Shown piece by piece: positions 9,557-17,994 of a stretch of 64,000 nucleotides of DNA. The position numbers and the translations under genes are program-made. Source of the stretch: an uncultured Clostridia bacterium (lineage in GTDB: Bacteria; Bacillota; Clostridia; Oscillospirales; Ruminococcaceae); the NCBI GenBank assembly GCA_947627005.1, contig CANQUJ010000005.1, positions 59,186 to 123,185 on the forward strand, in the 5' to 3' direction. Each line of letters begins with the position of its first letter. Position 1 is the stretch's first letter. The notes under the pieces were generated by a model, which searched no databases, was not told the DNA's origin, and saw only the letters and a program-made list of their open reading frames with translations.

Positions 9557-10063
9557 ATGAAAAAATATCTTGAGATTGCAAAAATCGTCTCGGTCCACGG
9601 CGTCAGGGGCGAAGTCAACGCGCAGGCATGGTGCGACTCCCCGAAGATACTCTGCGGGCTTAAAAAGCTTTATTCCAAAGACGGAGCGGTCGTTTATACC
9701 TTAGAAAGGGCCCGCCCCAAGGGCGACGAAACGGCGATTTTAAAGCTTAAAGGCGTCGACTCGCCCGAGACCGCGCAGACTTTGAGAAACAGAATTTTAT
9801 ACGCCGACCGCGAGGACATTAGGCTTGAAAGCGGAAGCTATTTTATAGCCGACCTCATCGGGCTTGAGGTTTTTGACGAGGCCGGAAACGGCTACGGAAA
9901 AATCGCCGACGTTTTATCCACCGGCGCGAACGACGTATATGAAATAGAAAAGGGCGGGAAGAAATACTATATCCCCGCGATACCCTCGGTCGTTCTTAAA
10001 ACCGATATCGAGGCCGGAAGAATGACGATTTTCCCGATGGAGGGGCTTTTTGATGAGGATTGA
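9557..10063 (+). CDS. rimM: Ribosome maturation factor RimM
   Basis: This 168-residue protein has the N-terminal IAKIVSVHGVRGEV signature and a C-terminal PRC-barrel beginning at YFIADLIGLEVFDE and ending YIPAIPSVV. RimM binds S19 and assists maturation of the 30S head. The length equals the family norm. Its last 11 bases overlap the trmD ATG, so trmD is likely translationally coupled. Confidence 0.95.
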   Translation: MKKYLEIAKIVSVHGVRGEVNAQAWCDSPKILCGLKKLYSKDGAVVYTLERARPKGDETAILKLKGVDSPETAQTLRNRILYADREDIRLESGSYFIADLIGLEVFDEAGNGYGKIADVLSTGANDVYEIEKGGKKYYIPAIPSVVLKTDIEAGRMTIFPMEGLFDED

Positions 10064-10814
10064 CATAGCCACGCTTTTCCCGGAGATTTGCGAGACGTAT
10101 TTAGGGCAGAGCATAGTTGGCAGAGCGCGAAACAAGGGCGTTTTCGAGCTTTATTGCCACCAGATCCGCGACTACGCCTTCGATAAACACCGCAGGGTCG
10201 ACGACACCCCGTATTCCGAGCGGCAGGGCATGCTTTTGCTCGCCGAGCCGATATGGCAGTGCTATACGGCGGTTGTCGGCGAAAGAAAGCCGCGCGTTAT
10301 TTATATGTCCCCCCGGGGGAAGACCCTTAATCAGCAAAAGCTTAAAGAGCTTGCCGAGGCGAAGGAAGACCTTTTTATCCTCTGCGGGCACTATGAAGGG
10401 GTCGACCAGCGGGTTCTTGACAAAATGGGCGCGGAGGAGATATCTATCGGCGACTATGTTCTTACCGGCGGCGAGCTTCCGGCGATGATACTTGCGGACG
10501 GAGTCGTCAGGCTTTTGGACGGCACCCTTTCGCAGGAGGACTGCTTTATGGACGAAAGCCATTACAGCGGACTGCTTGAATATCCGCAGTATACCAAGCC
10601 CCAAATTTGGCGGGATATGCCGGTTCCGGACATTCTCGTTTCGGGCCACCACGCGAATATAATGAAGTGGCGAAGAGAGAAGTCTTTGGAAGAGACATAT
10701 CTTAAGCGGCCGGAGCTTTTGGAGACCGCCCCTCTTACCGACGAGGACAGGGCGTATCTTTCGGAATTAAAAGCGCGTTTTGAGGATATGAAAGAGTTTT
10801 TTGACATAAAATAA
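10053..10814 (+). CDS. trmD: tRNA (guanine-37-N1)-methyltransferase TrmD
   Basis: This SPOUT-class enzyme of about 253 residues makes m1G37 in tRNAs, preventing +1 frameshifting. It starts MRIDIATLFPE and shows the knot-forming LCGHYEGVDQRV, the SIGDYVLTGGELPAM stretch of the SAM pocket, and VLVSGHH near the C terminus. ATG 10053 is chosen, with GGAGGGGC seven bases upstream inside rimM; an in-frame TTG one codon earlier lacks merit. rplS, which usually follows trmD, is absent here and the next gene is HPr under its own promoter. Confidence 0.95.
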   Translation: MRIDIATLFPEICETYLGQSIVGRARNKGVFELYCHQIRDYAFDKHRRVDDTPYSERQGMLLLAEPIWQCYTAVVGERKPRVIYMSPRGKTLNQQKLKELAEAKEDLFILCGHYEGVDQRVLDKMGAEEISIGDYVLTGGELPAMILADGVVRLLDGTLSQEDCFMDESHYSGLLEYPQYTKPQIWRDMPVPDILVSGHHANIMKWRREKSLEETYLKRPELLETAPLTDEDRAYLSELKARFEDMKEFFDIK

Positions 10815-10951
10815 GAAATCCTTTGTTTATTATGCTCTTAATTGCCAATAACTATTGAGCAAAGTGCACAAGTTTGCGCTTCGAGATTCGTCACGCACTT
10901 GGCAAATGGCAGAAATTTTGTCCAAAAGCGGGTTTTCGGGTTATTTGTCCG

Positions 10952-10980
10952 TTGACTAATCGCCCGAAAATTTGTATTAT
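10952..10980 (+). promoter_or_regulatory. Sigma-A type promoter of the HPr gene
   Basis: TTGACT (10952-10957), 17-base spacer, TATTAT (10975-10980), 53 bases before the HPr start. The rest of the trmD-HPr gap shows no clear terminator. Confidence 0.7.
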
Positions 10981-11032
10981 ACAATCACACGGTAAGAACA
11001 CAACTTAATACTAATGAAACGGAGAGTATGTT

Positions 11033-11305
11033 ATGTTTGTTAGAGATGTAGTCGTAAAGAATCAAATTGGTCTTCACGCCCGTCCGGCAACCTTCTTCAT
11101 CCAGAAAGCCAACGAGTTCAAATCCTCGATCTGGGTAGAAAAAGAAGAGCGCCGCGTAAACGGCAAAAGCCTTTTGGGCGTTTTGTCTCTCGGCATCATC
11201 GGCGGCACCGGCATACGCATCATTGCCGACGGGGCCGACGAAGAAGCTGCCGTTACCGGCCTCGTATCCTTGGTCGACAGCGAATTTGCCGAAGAAGCAA
11301 GATAA
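11033..11305 (+). CDS. ptsH: HPr phosphocarrier protein
   Basis: This 90-residue HPr-fold protein has the phosphoacceptor histidine at position 15 in NQIGLHARPATFF and the regulatory serine at 46 in GKSLLGVLSLG. In Firmicutes HPr transfers phosphate from enzyme I to sugar EIIs and, when phosphorylated on Ser46 by HPr kinase, serves as CcpA co-repressor. Both residues are present, so it is HPr rather than Crh. No enzyme I or EII gene lies in the window. It is monocistronic, bounded by its own promoter and a strong terminator. ATG follows GGAGAG. Confidence 0.9.
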   Translation: MFVRDVVVKNQIGLHARPATFFIQKANEFKSSIWVEKEERRVNGKSLLGVLSLGIIGGTGIRIIADGADEEAAVTGLVSLVDSEFAEEAR

Positions 11306-11340
11306 GCTTCTACATTCCGAAGCAATCAAAGGTTATTAAA

Positions 11341-11379
11341 ATAAGCGGCTTTGCTTTTTGCGGGGCCGCTTATGTTTTT
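11341..11379 (+). terminator. Intrinsic terminator after HPr
   Basis: A perfect nine-base stem, ATAAGCGGC (11341-11349) with GCCGCTTAT (11365-11373), is followed by GTTTTT. Confidence 0.85.
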
Positions 11380-11409
11380 CAATCGTATTTTCGTCAATAT
11401 AGACACAAA

Positions 11410-11443
11410 AAGGGGCAAATTGCGGAGAGGAAATTTGCCCCTT
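11410..11443. other. Perfect 12-base hairpin in the HPr-regulator spacer
   Basis: AAGGGGCAAATT (11410-11421) is followed after ten bases by its exact reverse complement (11432-11443). No T-run follows on the plus strand; an A-run precedes it, so it could terminate minus-strand transcription. The 314-base gap 11306-11619 otherwise holds only the HPr terminator and an isolated TATAAT at 11520-11525, likely the -10 of the next gene. Confidence 0.5.
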
Positions 11444-11619
11444 GGTAATTCTGTATAAAAAAGGCACGATTTTTTTGTCGTATTCACACTTTATTAACAC
11501 ATCGGCGAAAAAATGATGATATAATCATAAAGAATAGATAAATAGCGCATATTAACGGCGTTTTTGTCTCATAGCAGAATCGGAACCAAATTTATTATTT
11601 TTTGTAGGGAGAAAGAAAT

Positions 11620-12705
11620 ATGCCTAACAGATTTTTCCAAGGTATCGTACACCAGATGAGCGAGACTGTCGGCTGCGAGATCGGAGTTGTCGACGAAACC
11701 GCGGTAGTTGTAGCATGCAGCGACCTTTCAAAGATCGGGACCTCGAACGAATTTGTTTCGCTCGACCTTAACGAGACCTTTGACTATTTCGTCCGCGACG
11801 GCTATACCTATAAGCCCTTCGGTTCTAAAGCTAAAAACGAATACGCCGTTTTTGTCGAAGGGACCGACGAGAGCGCCTATAAAACGGCGTCTATGCTTTG
11901 CGTATCGCTCGCGAGCCTTCAGCAGTTCTACGACGAAAAATACGACCGCACCAACTTCGTCAAAAACGTAGTGCTCGACAATATCCTCCCCGGGGACATT
12001 ATGATCAAAGCCCGCGAGCTTCATTTCAATAACGAAGCCCACCGAGTAGTTTTGCTTATAAGAATAGTCTCGGCCAACGACGTTTCGGCCTTCGACGTCA
12101 TCCAAAACCTCTTCCCGGACAAGAACAAAGACTTCGTATTCACCACCTCCGAGACGGATATAGTCTTGATAAAAGAGGTTAGGGCGAATATCGAGTCGGC
12201 CGACCTTGAAAAGCTCGCCTTCTCGATCGCGGACACCCTTTCGAGCGAATTTTATACCCGCGTAAACGTCGGCATCGGTACGGTGGTCGACACCGTTCGC
12301 GCGCTCGCGGTATCTTTTAAAGAGGCGCAGATCGCCCTCGAAGTCGGAAAGGTATTCGACACCGACAAGACCATCGTCAGCTACGAAAACCTCGGCATCG
12401 CAAGGCTTATCTACCACCTTCCGACCACTCTTTGCGAGACTTTCTTAAAAGAGGTCTTCAAAAAGGGCTCGATAGAGTCTTTGGACCAAGAGACGCTGTT
12501 TACCATTCAGAAATTCTTTGAAAACAACCTCAACGTATCCGAGACCTCGCGCAAGCTTTTCGTGCACAGAAACACCCTCGTCTATCGCCTTGAAAAGATC
12601 AAAAAGCTTACCGGCCTCGATCTTCGCGAATTTGACCACGCGATCATCTTCAAAATCGCCCTTATGGTCAAAAAATACCTCTCATCAGAGCCTACCAAAT
12701 ACTGA
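11620..12705 (+). CDS. PucR/CdaR-type transcriptional regulator
   Basis: This 361-residue protein has the C-terminal helix-turn-helix of the PucR/CdaR group at about residues 300-350 (LNVSETSRKLFVHRNTLVYR, then LEKIKKLTGLDLR). This follows a GGDEF-like central region (about 200-260). The N-terminal third resembles a sensor domain ('VGCEIGVVDETAVVVACSDL') as found in sugar-diacid regulators. Such proteins respond to small molecules, but no target gene for uptake or catabolism lies nearby; ftsE follows by 36 bases. ATG is preceded by GGGAG. I cannot name the ligand. Confidence 0.75.
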   Translation: MPNRFFQGIVHQMSETVGCEIGVVDETAVVVACSDLSKIGTSNEFVSLDLNETFDYFVRDGYTYKPFGSKAKNEYAVFVEGTDESAYKTASMLCVSLASLQQFYDEKYDRTNFVKNVVLDNILPGDIMIKARELHFNNEAHRVVLLIRIVSANDVSAFDVIQNLFPDKNKDFVFTTSETDIVLIKEVRANIESADLEKLAFSIADTLSSEFYTRVNVGIGTVVDTVRALAVSFKEAQIALEVGKVFDTDKTIVSYENLGIARLIYHLPTTLCETFLKEVFKKGSIESLDQETLFTIQKFFENNLNVSETSRKLFVHRNTLVYRLEKIKKLTGLDLREFDHAIIFKIALMVKKYLSSEPTKY

Positions 12706-12741
12706 TACTCCCCTTTATTCGAAAGGAGCTTTCGGCCGAAT

Positions 12742-13428
12742 ATGGTTGAATTTCGCAACGTCTCTTATACATACCCGAACGGTCAGCAGGCGCTGAACCG
12801 CATTAACCTTAAAATCGAAGACAACGAGTTCGTCTTCGTGGTCGGCGCCAACGGGGCCGGAAAATCCACACTTATAAAGCTTCTTCTGCGCGAGCTTACC
12901 GCCACCGAGGGCGAGGTTATAGTCAACGGCTTTAACCTTACCAAAATGAAGCAGCGCAAAGTCCCTAAGCTTAGAAGGACCATCGGCGTCGTATTCCAGG
13001 ATTTCAGACTTATCCCGAATATGACCGTTTACGACAACGTCGCCTTCGCACTTAGAGTTATCGACGCGCCTACTAAATACATCAGGGCGCGCGTGCCCTA
13101 TGTTATAAGCCTTGTGGGGCTTACCGCAAAGGCGAAAAGCTATCCCAACGATCTTTCGGGCGGCGAGCAGCAGCGCGTGGCCTTGGCGCGGGCCTTGGTC
13201 AACGACCCGCAGCTTATCATCGCCGACGAGCCGACCGGCAACGTCGACCCTGCCCGAAGCTTCGAGATAGTCGACCTATTAAAAGCCATAAACGAATGTG
13301 GGACCACCGTTCTGATGGTAACCCACCAACACGACCTCGTGCGCTACTTCGGCGGGCGTATTATAAATATCAACACCGGAGCGGTCGTCTTCGACGAAGT
13401 TATAGGAGGCGCAGATGAGGCTCAATAG
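12742..13428 (+). CDS. ftsE: Cell division ATP-binding protein FtsE
   Basis: This 228-residue ABC ATPase has Walker A GANGAGKST, signature LSGGEQQRV, and Walker B LIIADEPTGNVDP followed by the H-loop MVTHQH. It is much closer to FtsE/LolD ATPases than to importer ATPases. With FtsX it drives peptidoglycan hydrolase activation at the septum or lateral wall. AAAGGAG precedes the ATG and the stop overlaps ftsX by 14 bases. Confidence 0.94.
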   Translation: MVEFRNVSYTYPNGQQALNRINLKIEDNEFVFVVGANGAGKSTLIKLLLRELTATEGEVIVNGFNLTKMKQRKVPKLRRTIGVVFQDFRLIPNMTVYDNVAFALRVIDAPTKYIRARVPYVISLVGLTAKAKSYPNDLSGGEQQRVALARALVNDPQLIIADEPTGNVDPARSFEIVDLLKAINECGTTVLMVTHQHDLVRYFGGRIININTGAVVFDEVIGGADEAQ

Positions 13429-14320
13429 TTTTAAATACCTTGTAAAACAGGGCTTCGCGGGGCTGTGGTTTAACCGAGTAAACTCCTTCGCGTCGCTCTG
13501 TATAATGACTATATCCCTTTTGATGGTGGGCGTTTCGGTCCTCGTCTCGATAAACGTAAACAATATGATCGGCGCGATAGAAAGCCGAAACGAAGTCATC
13601 GTAGTCATCGAGGACGGCGTGCCGGAGAATAACCTTACCCTTTTGGGCGACCAGCTAAGCTCGAACCGCAACGTTTCGGAGGTCAGGTTCTATTCCCGCG
13701 ACGAAGCCTGGGCGGATATGCAGGCGGATATGAGCGAGGACGAAAAGGCGCTCTTCCAGTATATGTCAAAAAACCCTCTGCCCGACTGCTATCGGATCAG
13801 AGTAAAAGACATCACCGAGCTTTCCGAGACTGTCGGCGAAATATCGCAGCTCGCCTCGGTCGAAGAAGTTCAGTCGCCGAACGACTTTGCAAACATTCTG
13901 ATAAGTATTCGCAACGTCTGCGCGATACTGTTCTCCGCGGTGACGCTTTCGCTTATAGTCGTATGCTTCGTCATCATTTCAAACTCGACCCGCTCGAGCG
14001 TATACGCGAGGCGGCGCGAGATAAGCATTATGCGCTATGTCGGCGCCTCAAAATCATTCGTAGAGATACCGTTTTTCGTCGAGGGGCTGGTTATCGGCAT
14101 AGTCTCGGCGGCGATAGCCTTCGGGCTGACTTGGTTTGCATATAACGAGATCTTCAATATGTTCTCGTCCGACGTAAATATGCTTTCGATTTTCGGGCTT
14201 ACCGCAATTATCCCCTTCGAGAGCATAGCAGTAAGAACCGCGATAGCCTACGCCGCCTGCGGAATTATTTTAAGCGCGGTCGGAACGGTTATCTCTACCC
14301 GCAAACACCTTAAGGTTTAA
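13415..14320 (+). CDS. ftsX: Cell division permease FtsX
   Basis: This 301-residue membrane protein has one N-terminal TM (about 25-45), an extracytoplasmic domain (about 45-165) and three C-terminal TMs. That is the FtsX layout. The region after the second TM, 'NSTRSSVYARRREISIMRYV' then GASKSF, is the conserved cytoplasmic coupling element of the FtsX/MacB fold. Together with FtsE it transmits ATP hydrolysis to an external hydrolase activator, which here is the next gene. Confidence 0.94.
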   Translation: MRLNSFKYLVKQGFAGLWFNRVNSFASLCIMTISLLMVGVSVLVSINVNNMIGAIESRNEVIVVIEDGVPENNLTLLGDQLSSNRNVSEVRFYSRDEAWADMQADMSEDEKALFQYMSKNPLPDCYRIRVKDITELSETVGEISQLASVEEVQSPNDFANILISIRNVCAILFSAVTLSLIVVCFVIISNSTRSSVYARRREISIMRYVGASKSFVEIPFFVEGLVIGIVSAAIAFGLTWFAYNEIFNMFSSDVNMLSIFGLTAIIPFESIAVRTAIAYAACGIILSAVGTVISTRKHLKV

Positions 14321-14341
14321 GCCCATAGAAAGGAGTCCGCT

Positions 14342-15652
14342 TTGAAATTCGCATATAAATTCAAAAGATTTTTAAGCGCGATGACCGCCGTGGTCGTCGC
14401 GGCGACGTTTTTGTTCTATGTAAGGCCGGTTTCTATAACCGTCGGGGCGGACGAACAGCAAGAGCTTGAAGACCGCCTCGAAGAGATCAAAAAGAAGCGC
14501 GAGGAAAACGACAAAAAAATCAGCGAGACCAAAAACGACATCGCCAAGGAAGAGGAAAATCAAGAGGCGATAGAGGCGCAGATCTCCGACACCGAGGACT
14601 ACATCAACACCCTCTCCGAGCTTATAGGGAATTACAGCGACCAGATCGAGGCCCTTGAAGGCGAGATCTCTACCCTTGAGGGGGATATAGAGATTCAGCG
14701 CATCCTGATCGAAGACAAGCGGGCGGAGATCGACCAGAACATAGTTTTATACGAGCAGCGCCTTCGCGCGATGTATCTTTCGGGGAACGACTCCGTCGCC
14801 TCGATAATCCTGGGCGCGACGGATTTCTTCGACCTTTTGATGAAAATAGAGCTTGTTAAGCGAGTGGCGGACTATAACAACGACATTATCGAGAATCTTT
14901 TGCAGATGAAGTCGGAATACGAGGCGGCGCAGCTCGAGCTTGAAAACCAGGTCGCTTCGCTTGAAGACGTAGTCGAAGTCACCGAGGGCAAGAAGAAAGA
15001 GCAGGAGGATTTGAGGTCCGACTGGAACGACAAGCTTGCGGAATATACCGAGATCTACAACCAATCGAAAAAGACTATAAAGGACCTTGAACAGCGCGAG
15101 GCGAACTATAAGGCCAACCAGAAAGAGCTTGACAAAGAGGCCGAAGACCTCGAAGCGTCGATCAAAAAGATAATCAACCAAAAATCCCGGGCGGAGTATA
15201 TGGGCGACCTTGAAGAAGGCACCTTCCTTTGGCCCTGCCCCGGGCATTATACCATTTCGTCCCCCTACGGAAGCCGCTGGGGAACCAAGCACAGGGGAAT
15301 TGACATCTCGGATAAAAACATTCACGGGGCCGAAATCTGCGCCGCAAACTCGGGCGAGGTCATATTCGTAAACAATTCCTGCACCCACAACTACGGCAAG
15401 GATCACTCATGCGGCTGCGGAAGCGGATTCGGCAACTATTGCATAATCGACCACGGCGGCGGATATCAGACAGTCTACGGCCACGCCGAAAAGATCATAG
15501 TAAAAGTAGGGCAGCATGTTTCCACCGGCGACGTTTTAGGATATGTCGGCTCGACCGGCGACTCTACCGGCTGGCACCTTCACTTTGAAACCAGAATAGA
15601 CGGCGAAAGAGTAGACCCGCAGGGCTCGAAGGTAAACCTTATCGTAAAGTAA
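14342..15652 (+). CDS. Murein hydrolase activator/M23 endopeptidase with long coiled coil (EnvC-like)
   Basis: This 436-residue exported protein has a signal or anchor segment (residues about 10-35), a highly charged coiled coil (about 38-285), and a C-terminal LytM/M23 domain starting near 'YTISSPYGSRWGTKHRGIDI'. The M23 zinc motifs look intact: H in KHRGID with D, and WHLHFE near the end. It may thus cut peptide bridges itself rather than only activate amidases. A Cys-rich insert (CTHNYGKDHSCGCGSG) lies inside the domain. TTG at 14342 is the start, supported by AAAGGAG six bases before. Position after ftsEX indicates the FtsX-controlled partner. Confidence 0.88.
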   Translation: MKFAYKFKRFLSAMTAVVVAATFLFYVRPVSITVGADEQQELEDRLEEIKKKREENDKKISETKNDIAKEEENQEAIEAQISDTEDYINTLSELIGNYSDQIEALEGEISTLEGDIEIQRILIEDKRAEIDQNIVLYEQRLRAMYLSGNDSVASIILGATDFFDLLMKIELVKRVADYNNDIIENLLQMKSEYEAAQLELENQVASLEDVVEVTEGKKKEQEDLRSDWNDKLAEYTEIYNQSKKTIKDLEQREANYKANQKELDKEAEDLEASIKKIINQKSRAEYMGDLEEGTFLWPCPGHYTISSPYGSRWGTKHRGIDISDKNIHGAEICAANSGEVIFVNNSCTHNYGKDHSCGCGSGFGNYCIIDHGGGYQTVYGHAEKIIVKVGQHVSTGDVLGYVGSTGDSTGWHLHFETRIDGERVDPQGSKVNLIVK

Positions 15653-15662
15653 AGGCGTTAAA

Positions 15663-16865
15663 ATGAACCGAAAAATACCCCTCGGGCTGACAATAGCCCT
15701 TATGGCTATCGCGGCCGCGATAACATTTATCATATCGACAAGCTACACTATGAACATCTTCAACAACCTTGTCGCAGACGTTCAGCAGCGGGCCGAGATG
15801 TATCAGAAGCTCGACCAGATAGATTCATACGTCAGAACCTATTACGACGGCGAGATCGACGAAGACAAGCTCATCGAAGCTCTTGCCAACGGCTATATTT
15901 CAACAATCGAAGACTCTAAGGCCCAATACTTCACCGCGCGGCAGTATGCGGTATACCGCGAGCACCTTAGCGGGACCCACCTTGGGATAGGGGTTTATAC
16001 CTTTGAAAACGGCGGATACCCGACCGTAAGCGAAGTCATCGCGAACAGCCCGGCCTCGACCGCGGGGATATCGGTGGGCGAGAGCATTATAGAGATAAAC
16101 GGAAAGTCCGCGCTCGAGCTCGGCTACGACGCGGCATACGAGCTTTTAAGAAGCCCGGCCGGGACCCAGCTTGAGCTTACTATCCGCTCCGGCGGAGTCG
16201 ACCGAACGGCGGTCGTATCGACGATACAGATGACTGTGGCGACGGTCGGAACAAAGGTATTCGACGGCGGAGTAGGATACATCAAAATAAGCGAGTTCAA
16301 CGAGAAGACCTATCAGCAGTTTATGGCGGCCTATTCTTCGCTTATCTCGCAGGGGATAACCTCTTTGATCATCGACCTTAGAAACAACAGCGGAGAGCTT
16401 TTTGATTCTGCAATCAACATTCTCGGCGCTCTGCTTCCGCAGGGCTCGGATATCGCGATAAACATAGGAAAGGACGGCGCGGAATCGGTTTACGACACCG
16501 CCTCGGGGACGAGAGTTCCTAACATTCCGCTCTGCGTTTTGATCAATTCTCGAACCTCCGGCCCGGCGGAGCTTTTCGCGGCATCTCTTAACGACTTTTT
16601 AAGCGCTTCGACCGTCGGGACGGCTACCGCAGGCGAGGGTGATCTGTTTGAATCCTACCCGCTTTACGACGGCACGGCGATAGTTCTTCCGATATCCACC
16701 CTTCGCTCACACAACCACGAGATCGAGGGGATCGGGATAAAGCCGGACTATGAAGTCGCGATAGCATACGACGACACCGACGGCGAGCTTGCCCTTATGG
16801 ACGAGACCGCCGACCAAACCCTTAAGCGCGGGATAGAAATAGTCACGAGCCGCACCCCGGCGTAA
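15663..16865 (+). CDS. S41/CtpA-like protein with degenerate catalytic dyad
   Basis: This 400-residue secreted or anchored protein has an N-terminal TM (about 6-27), a PDZ domain (about 100-180, 'GIGVYTFENGGYPTVSEVIA', AGISVGESIIEINGK) and an S41 peptidase fold (about 200-385, ending in IEGIGIKPDYEV). In active CtpA/Tsp enzymes the dyad is Ser in S-A-S-E and Lys in F-G-K-G, 25 residues apart. Here the aligned segments read SRTSGPAE (297-303 region) and AGEG (323-326), so the lysine position is Glu325 and the residue 25 before it is Gly300. It may be a non-catalytic PDZ scaffold for the FtsEX-M23 system, or use Ser299 atypically. Confidence 0.85.
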   Translation: MNRKIPLGLTIALMAIAAAITFIISTSYTMNIFNNLVADVQQRAEMYQKLDQIDSYVRTYYDGEIDEDKLIEALANGYISTIEDSKAQYFTARQYAVYREHLSGTHLGIGVYTFENGGYPTVSEVIANSPASTAGISVGESIIEINGKSALELGYDAAYELLRSPAGTQLELTIRSGGVDRTAVVSTIQMTVATVGTKVFDGGVGYIKISEFNEKTYQQFMAAYSSLISQGITSLIIDLRNNSGELFDSAINILGALLPQGSDIAINIGKDGAESVYDTASGTRVPNIPLCVLINSRTSGPAELFAASLNDFLSASTVGTATAGEGDLFESYPLYDGTAIVLPISTLRSHNHEIEGIGIKPDYEVAIAYDDTDGELALMDETADQTLKRGIEIVTSRTPA

Positions 16866-16883
16866 AAAACCTTAAAACAGACG

Positions 16884-16920
16884 AAAAAAAGCCCCTGTTT
16901 GAACAACAGGGGTTAATTTT
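16884..16920. terminator. Bidirectional terminator between convergent genes
   Basis: An eight-base perfect stem, CCCCTGTT (16892-16899) with AACAGGGG (16905-16912), is flanked by seven As on the left and TTAATTTT on the right. It can end the ftsEX unit on the plus strand and the lipoprotein gene on the minus strand, the latter with the better T-run. Confidence 0.88.
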
Positions 16921-16929
16921 GCGAACAGA

Positions 16930-17430
16930 TTATTCGAGGCCGCCCTCTTCGATTCCCATCGAGGCGAGCCATTCGTCGAGGTTGGTGATCTCCTCCCACT
17001 CCATATCTTCGACTTCTTCCTCGCCGTCGGTATCGTTATCCGAGCTCTGCTCGGTCTTGGTCGGCTCCGGCTCGGGCTTTGCGGTAGTGGTAGTGGTCGC
17101 GGGGGCTTCGGTCGCCTTGGTGGTGGTGGCCTTTTCGGTCTTTGAGGTCGCCTTGGTGGTATTCGCCGAGGATTCCTTCGTTGTCTCGGAGGTCGGCTCG
17201 GTGGCGCTCGTTTCGGCCGAAGTCGGCTCGGAAGATTCGCTCGTCGGGTCGGTCGAGGCTTCGGTCGGAACAGTCGAGACCGGGATATCCGAGGTTATCG
17301 GCGCGGTTTCGGCCGGAGGGGCGCTTTCGGTTCCGTCGCCGGATTGAACGCCCTCGCCGTTAGTCGGCCCGCAGGCCGCAAGCGCAAGCGCCGCCGCCAA
17401 AACAAACGCTGAAATTAAAAACTTTTTCAT
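16930..17430 (-). CDS. Thr/Ser/Glu-rich lipoprotein of unknown function
   Basis: This protein of about 166 residues has a clean lipoprotein signal, MKKFLISAFVLAAALALAAC, with the lipidated Cys near residue 20. The rest is low-complexity Thr-, Ser-, Glu- and Pro-rich sequence (residues about 30-130), then a short acidic end with EEWE-like residues (DMEWEEITNLDEWL). It has no recognisable catalytic domain. Such linkers usually span the wall and display a short C-terminal element. ATG 17430 is chosen because GAAAGGACG lies just before it; the longer TTG start would overlie that site. It is followed by a bidirectional terminator. Confidence 0.75.
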   Translation of the reverse strand: MKKFLISAFVLAAALALAACGPTNGEGVQSGDGTESAPPAETAPITSDIPVSTVPTEASTDPTSESSEPTSAETSATEPTSETTKESSANTTKATSKTEKATTTKATEAPATTTTTAKPEPEPTKTEQSSDNDTDGEEEVEDMEWEEITNLDEWLASMGIEEGGLE

Positions 17431-17490
17431 ATTTTCGTCCTTTCGCAAAAACTGCCGCGCGGCGCAGCAATATTTTTCGCAGTATGGGTG

Positions 17491-17523
17491 AAAAAATACT
17501 CCGTCGAGGTTGCCCGACGGAGC
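17491..17523 (-). terminator. Intrinsic terminator of rpsT
   Basis: Read on the minus strand, stem CTCCGTCG/CGACGGAG (17522-17515 with 17506-17499) is followed by TATTTTTT, six bases after the rpsT stop. Confidence 0.9.
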
Positions 17524-17528
17524 TTAAA

Positions 17529-17774
17529 TCAGCCGTTAAGCTTCTTCGCAAGCTGAGATTTCTTTCTCGCCGCGGTGTTTTTGTGTAAAATTCCCTTTGC
17601 GCAAGCCTGGTCGACCTTTTTGATCGCGGTTCTTACCGCAGCCTCTTTGTCTGCCGGATCGGCGGCGTCGGCCTTTTTAATCACGGTCTTGAGCGAGCTT
17701 TTAACCATTTTGTTTCTAAGGGTTTTTGTCTCGATAACTCTGACTCTTTTCTTTGCGGACTTAATGTTTGCCAT
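17529..17774 (-). CDS. rpsT: 30S ribosomal protein S20
   Basis: This 81-residue, Lys/Ala-rich protein begins [20 protein letters not shown] and ends with [16 protein letters not shown], both S20 hallmarks. S20 is a primary 16S rRNA binder. The ATG at 17774 is preceded by a strong AAGGAGGTG; longer in-frame extensions have no S20 homology. It is divergent from gpr, an arrangement also common in other endospore formers. Confidence 0.96.
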   Translation of the reverse strand: MANIKSAKKRVRVIETKTLRNKMVKSSLKTVIKKADAADPADKEAAVRTAIKKVDQACAKGILHKNTAARKKSQLAKKLNG

Positions 17775-17904
17775 TAAGACACCTCCTTCTCGTACTACCC
17801 TTTCGGGGTATGAAATCCACTTATTTGGATAAGCTAATTGCACGACTGAGAGATAATGCAAAAGGGTTAATGACTCCCTACTTATTCAACAAGTATCACA
17901 GACT

Positions 17905-17933
17905 AATATATCACCCCTTTTCAAAAATTGCAA
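17905..17933 (-). promoter_or_regulatory. rpsT promoter
   Basis: Minus-strand -35 TTGCAA (17933-17928), 17-base spacer and -10 TATATT (17910-17905). This gives an rpsT leader of roughly 125 bases. The 220-base divergent spacer to gpr holds no other clear element. Confidence 0.7.
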
Positions 17934-17994
17934 GCCCTTTTTGAAATTTTTCTCGATCTTCTTTAAATTTTTGTCTTAAAGGAGCCTGTTTTAT

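Noticed and set aside
11494..11525. Promoter TTAACA...TATAAT for the PucR/CdaR-type gene
   Set aside because: Spacing is 20 bases, too long for a confident call; only the -10 is convincing.
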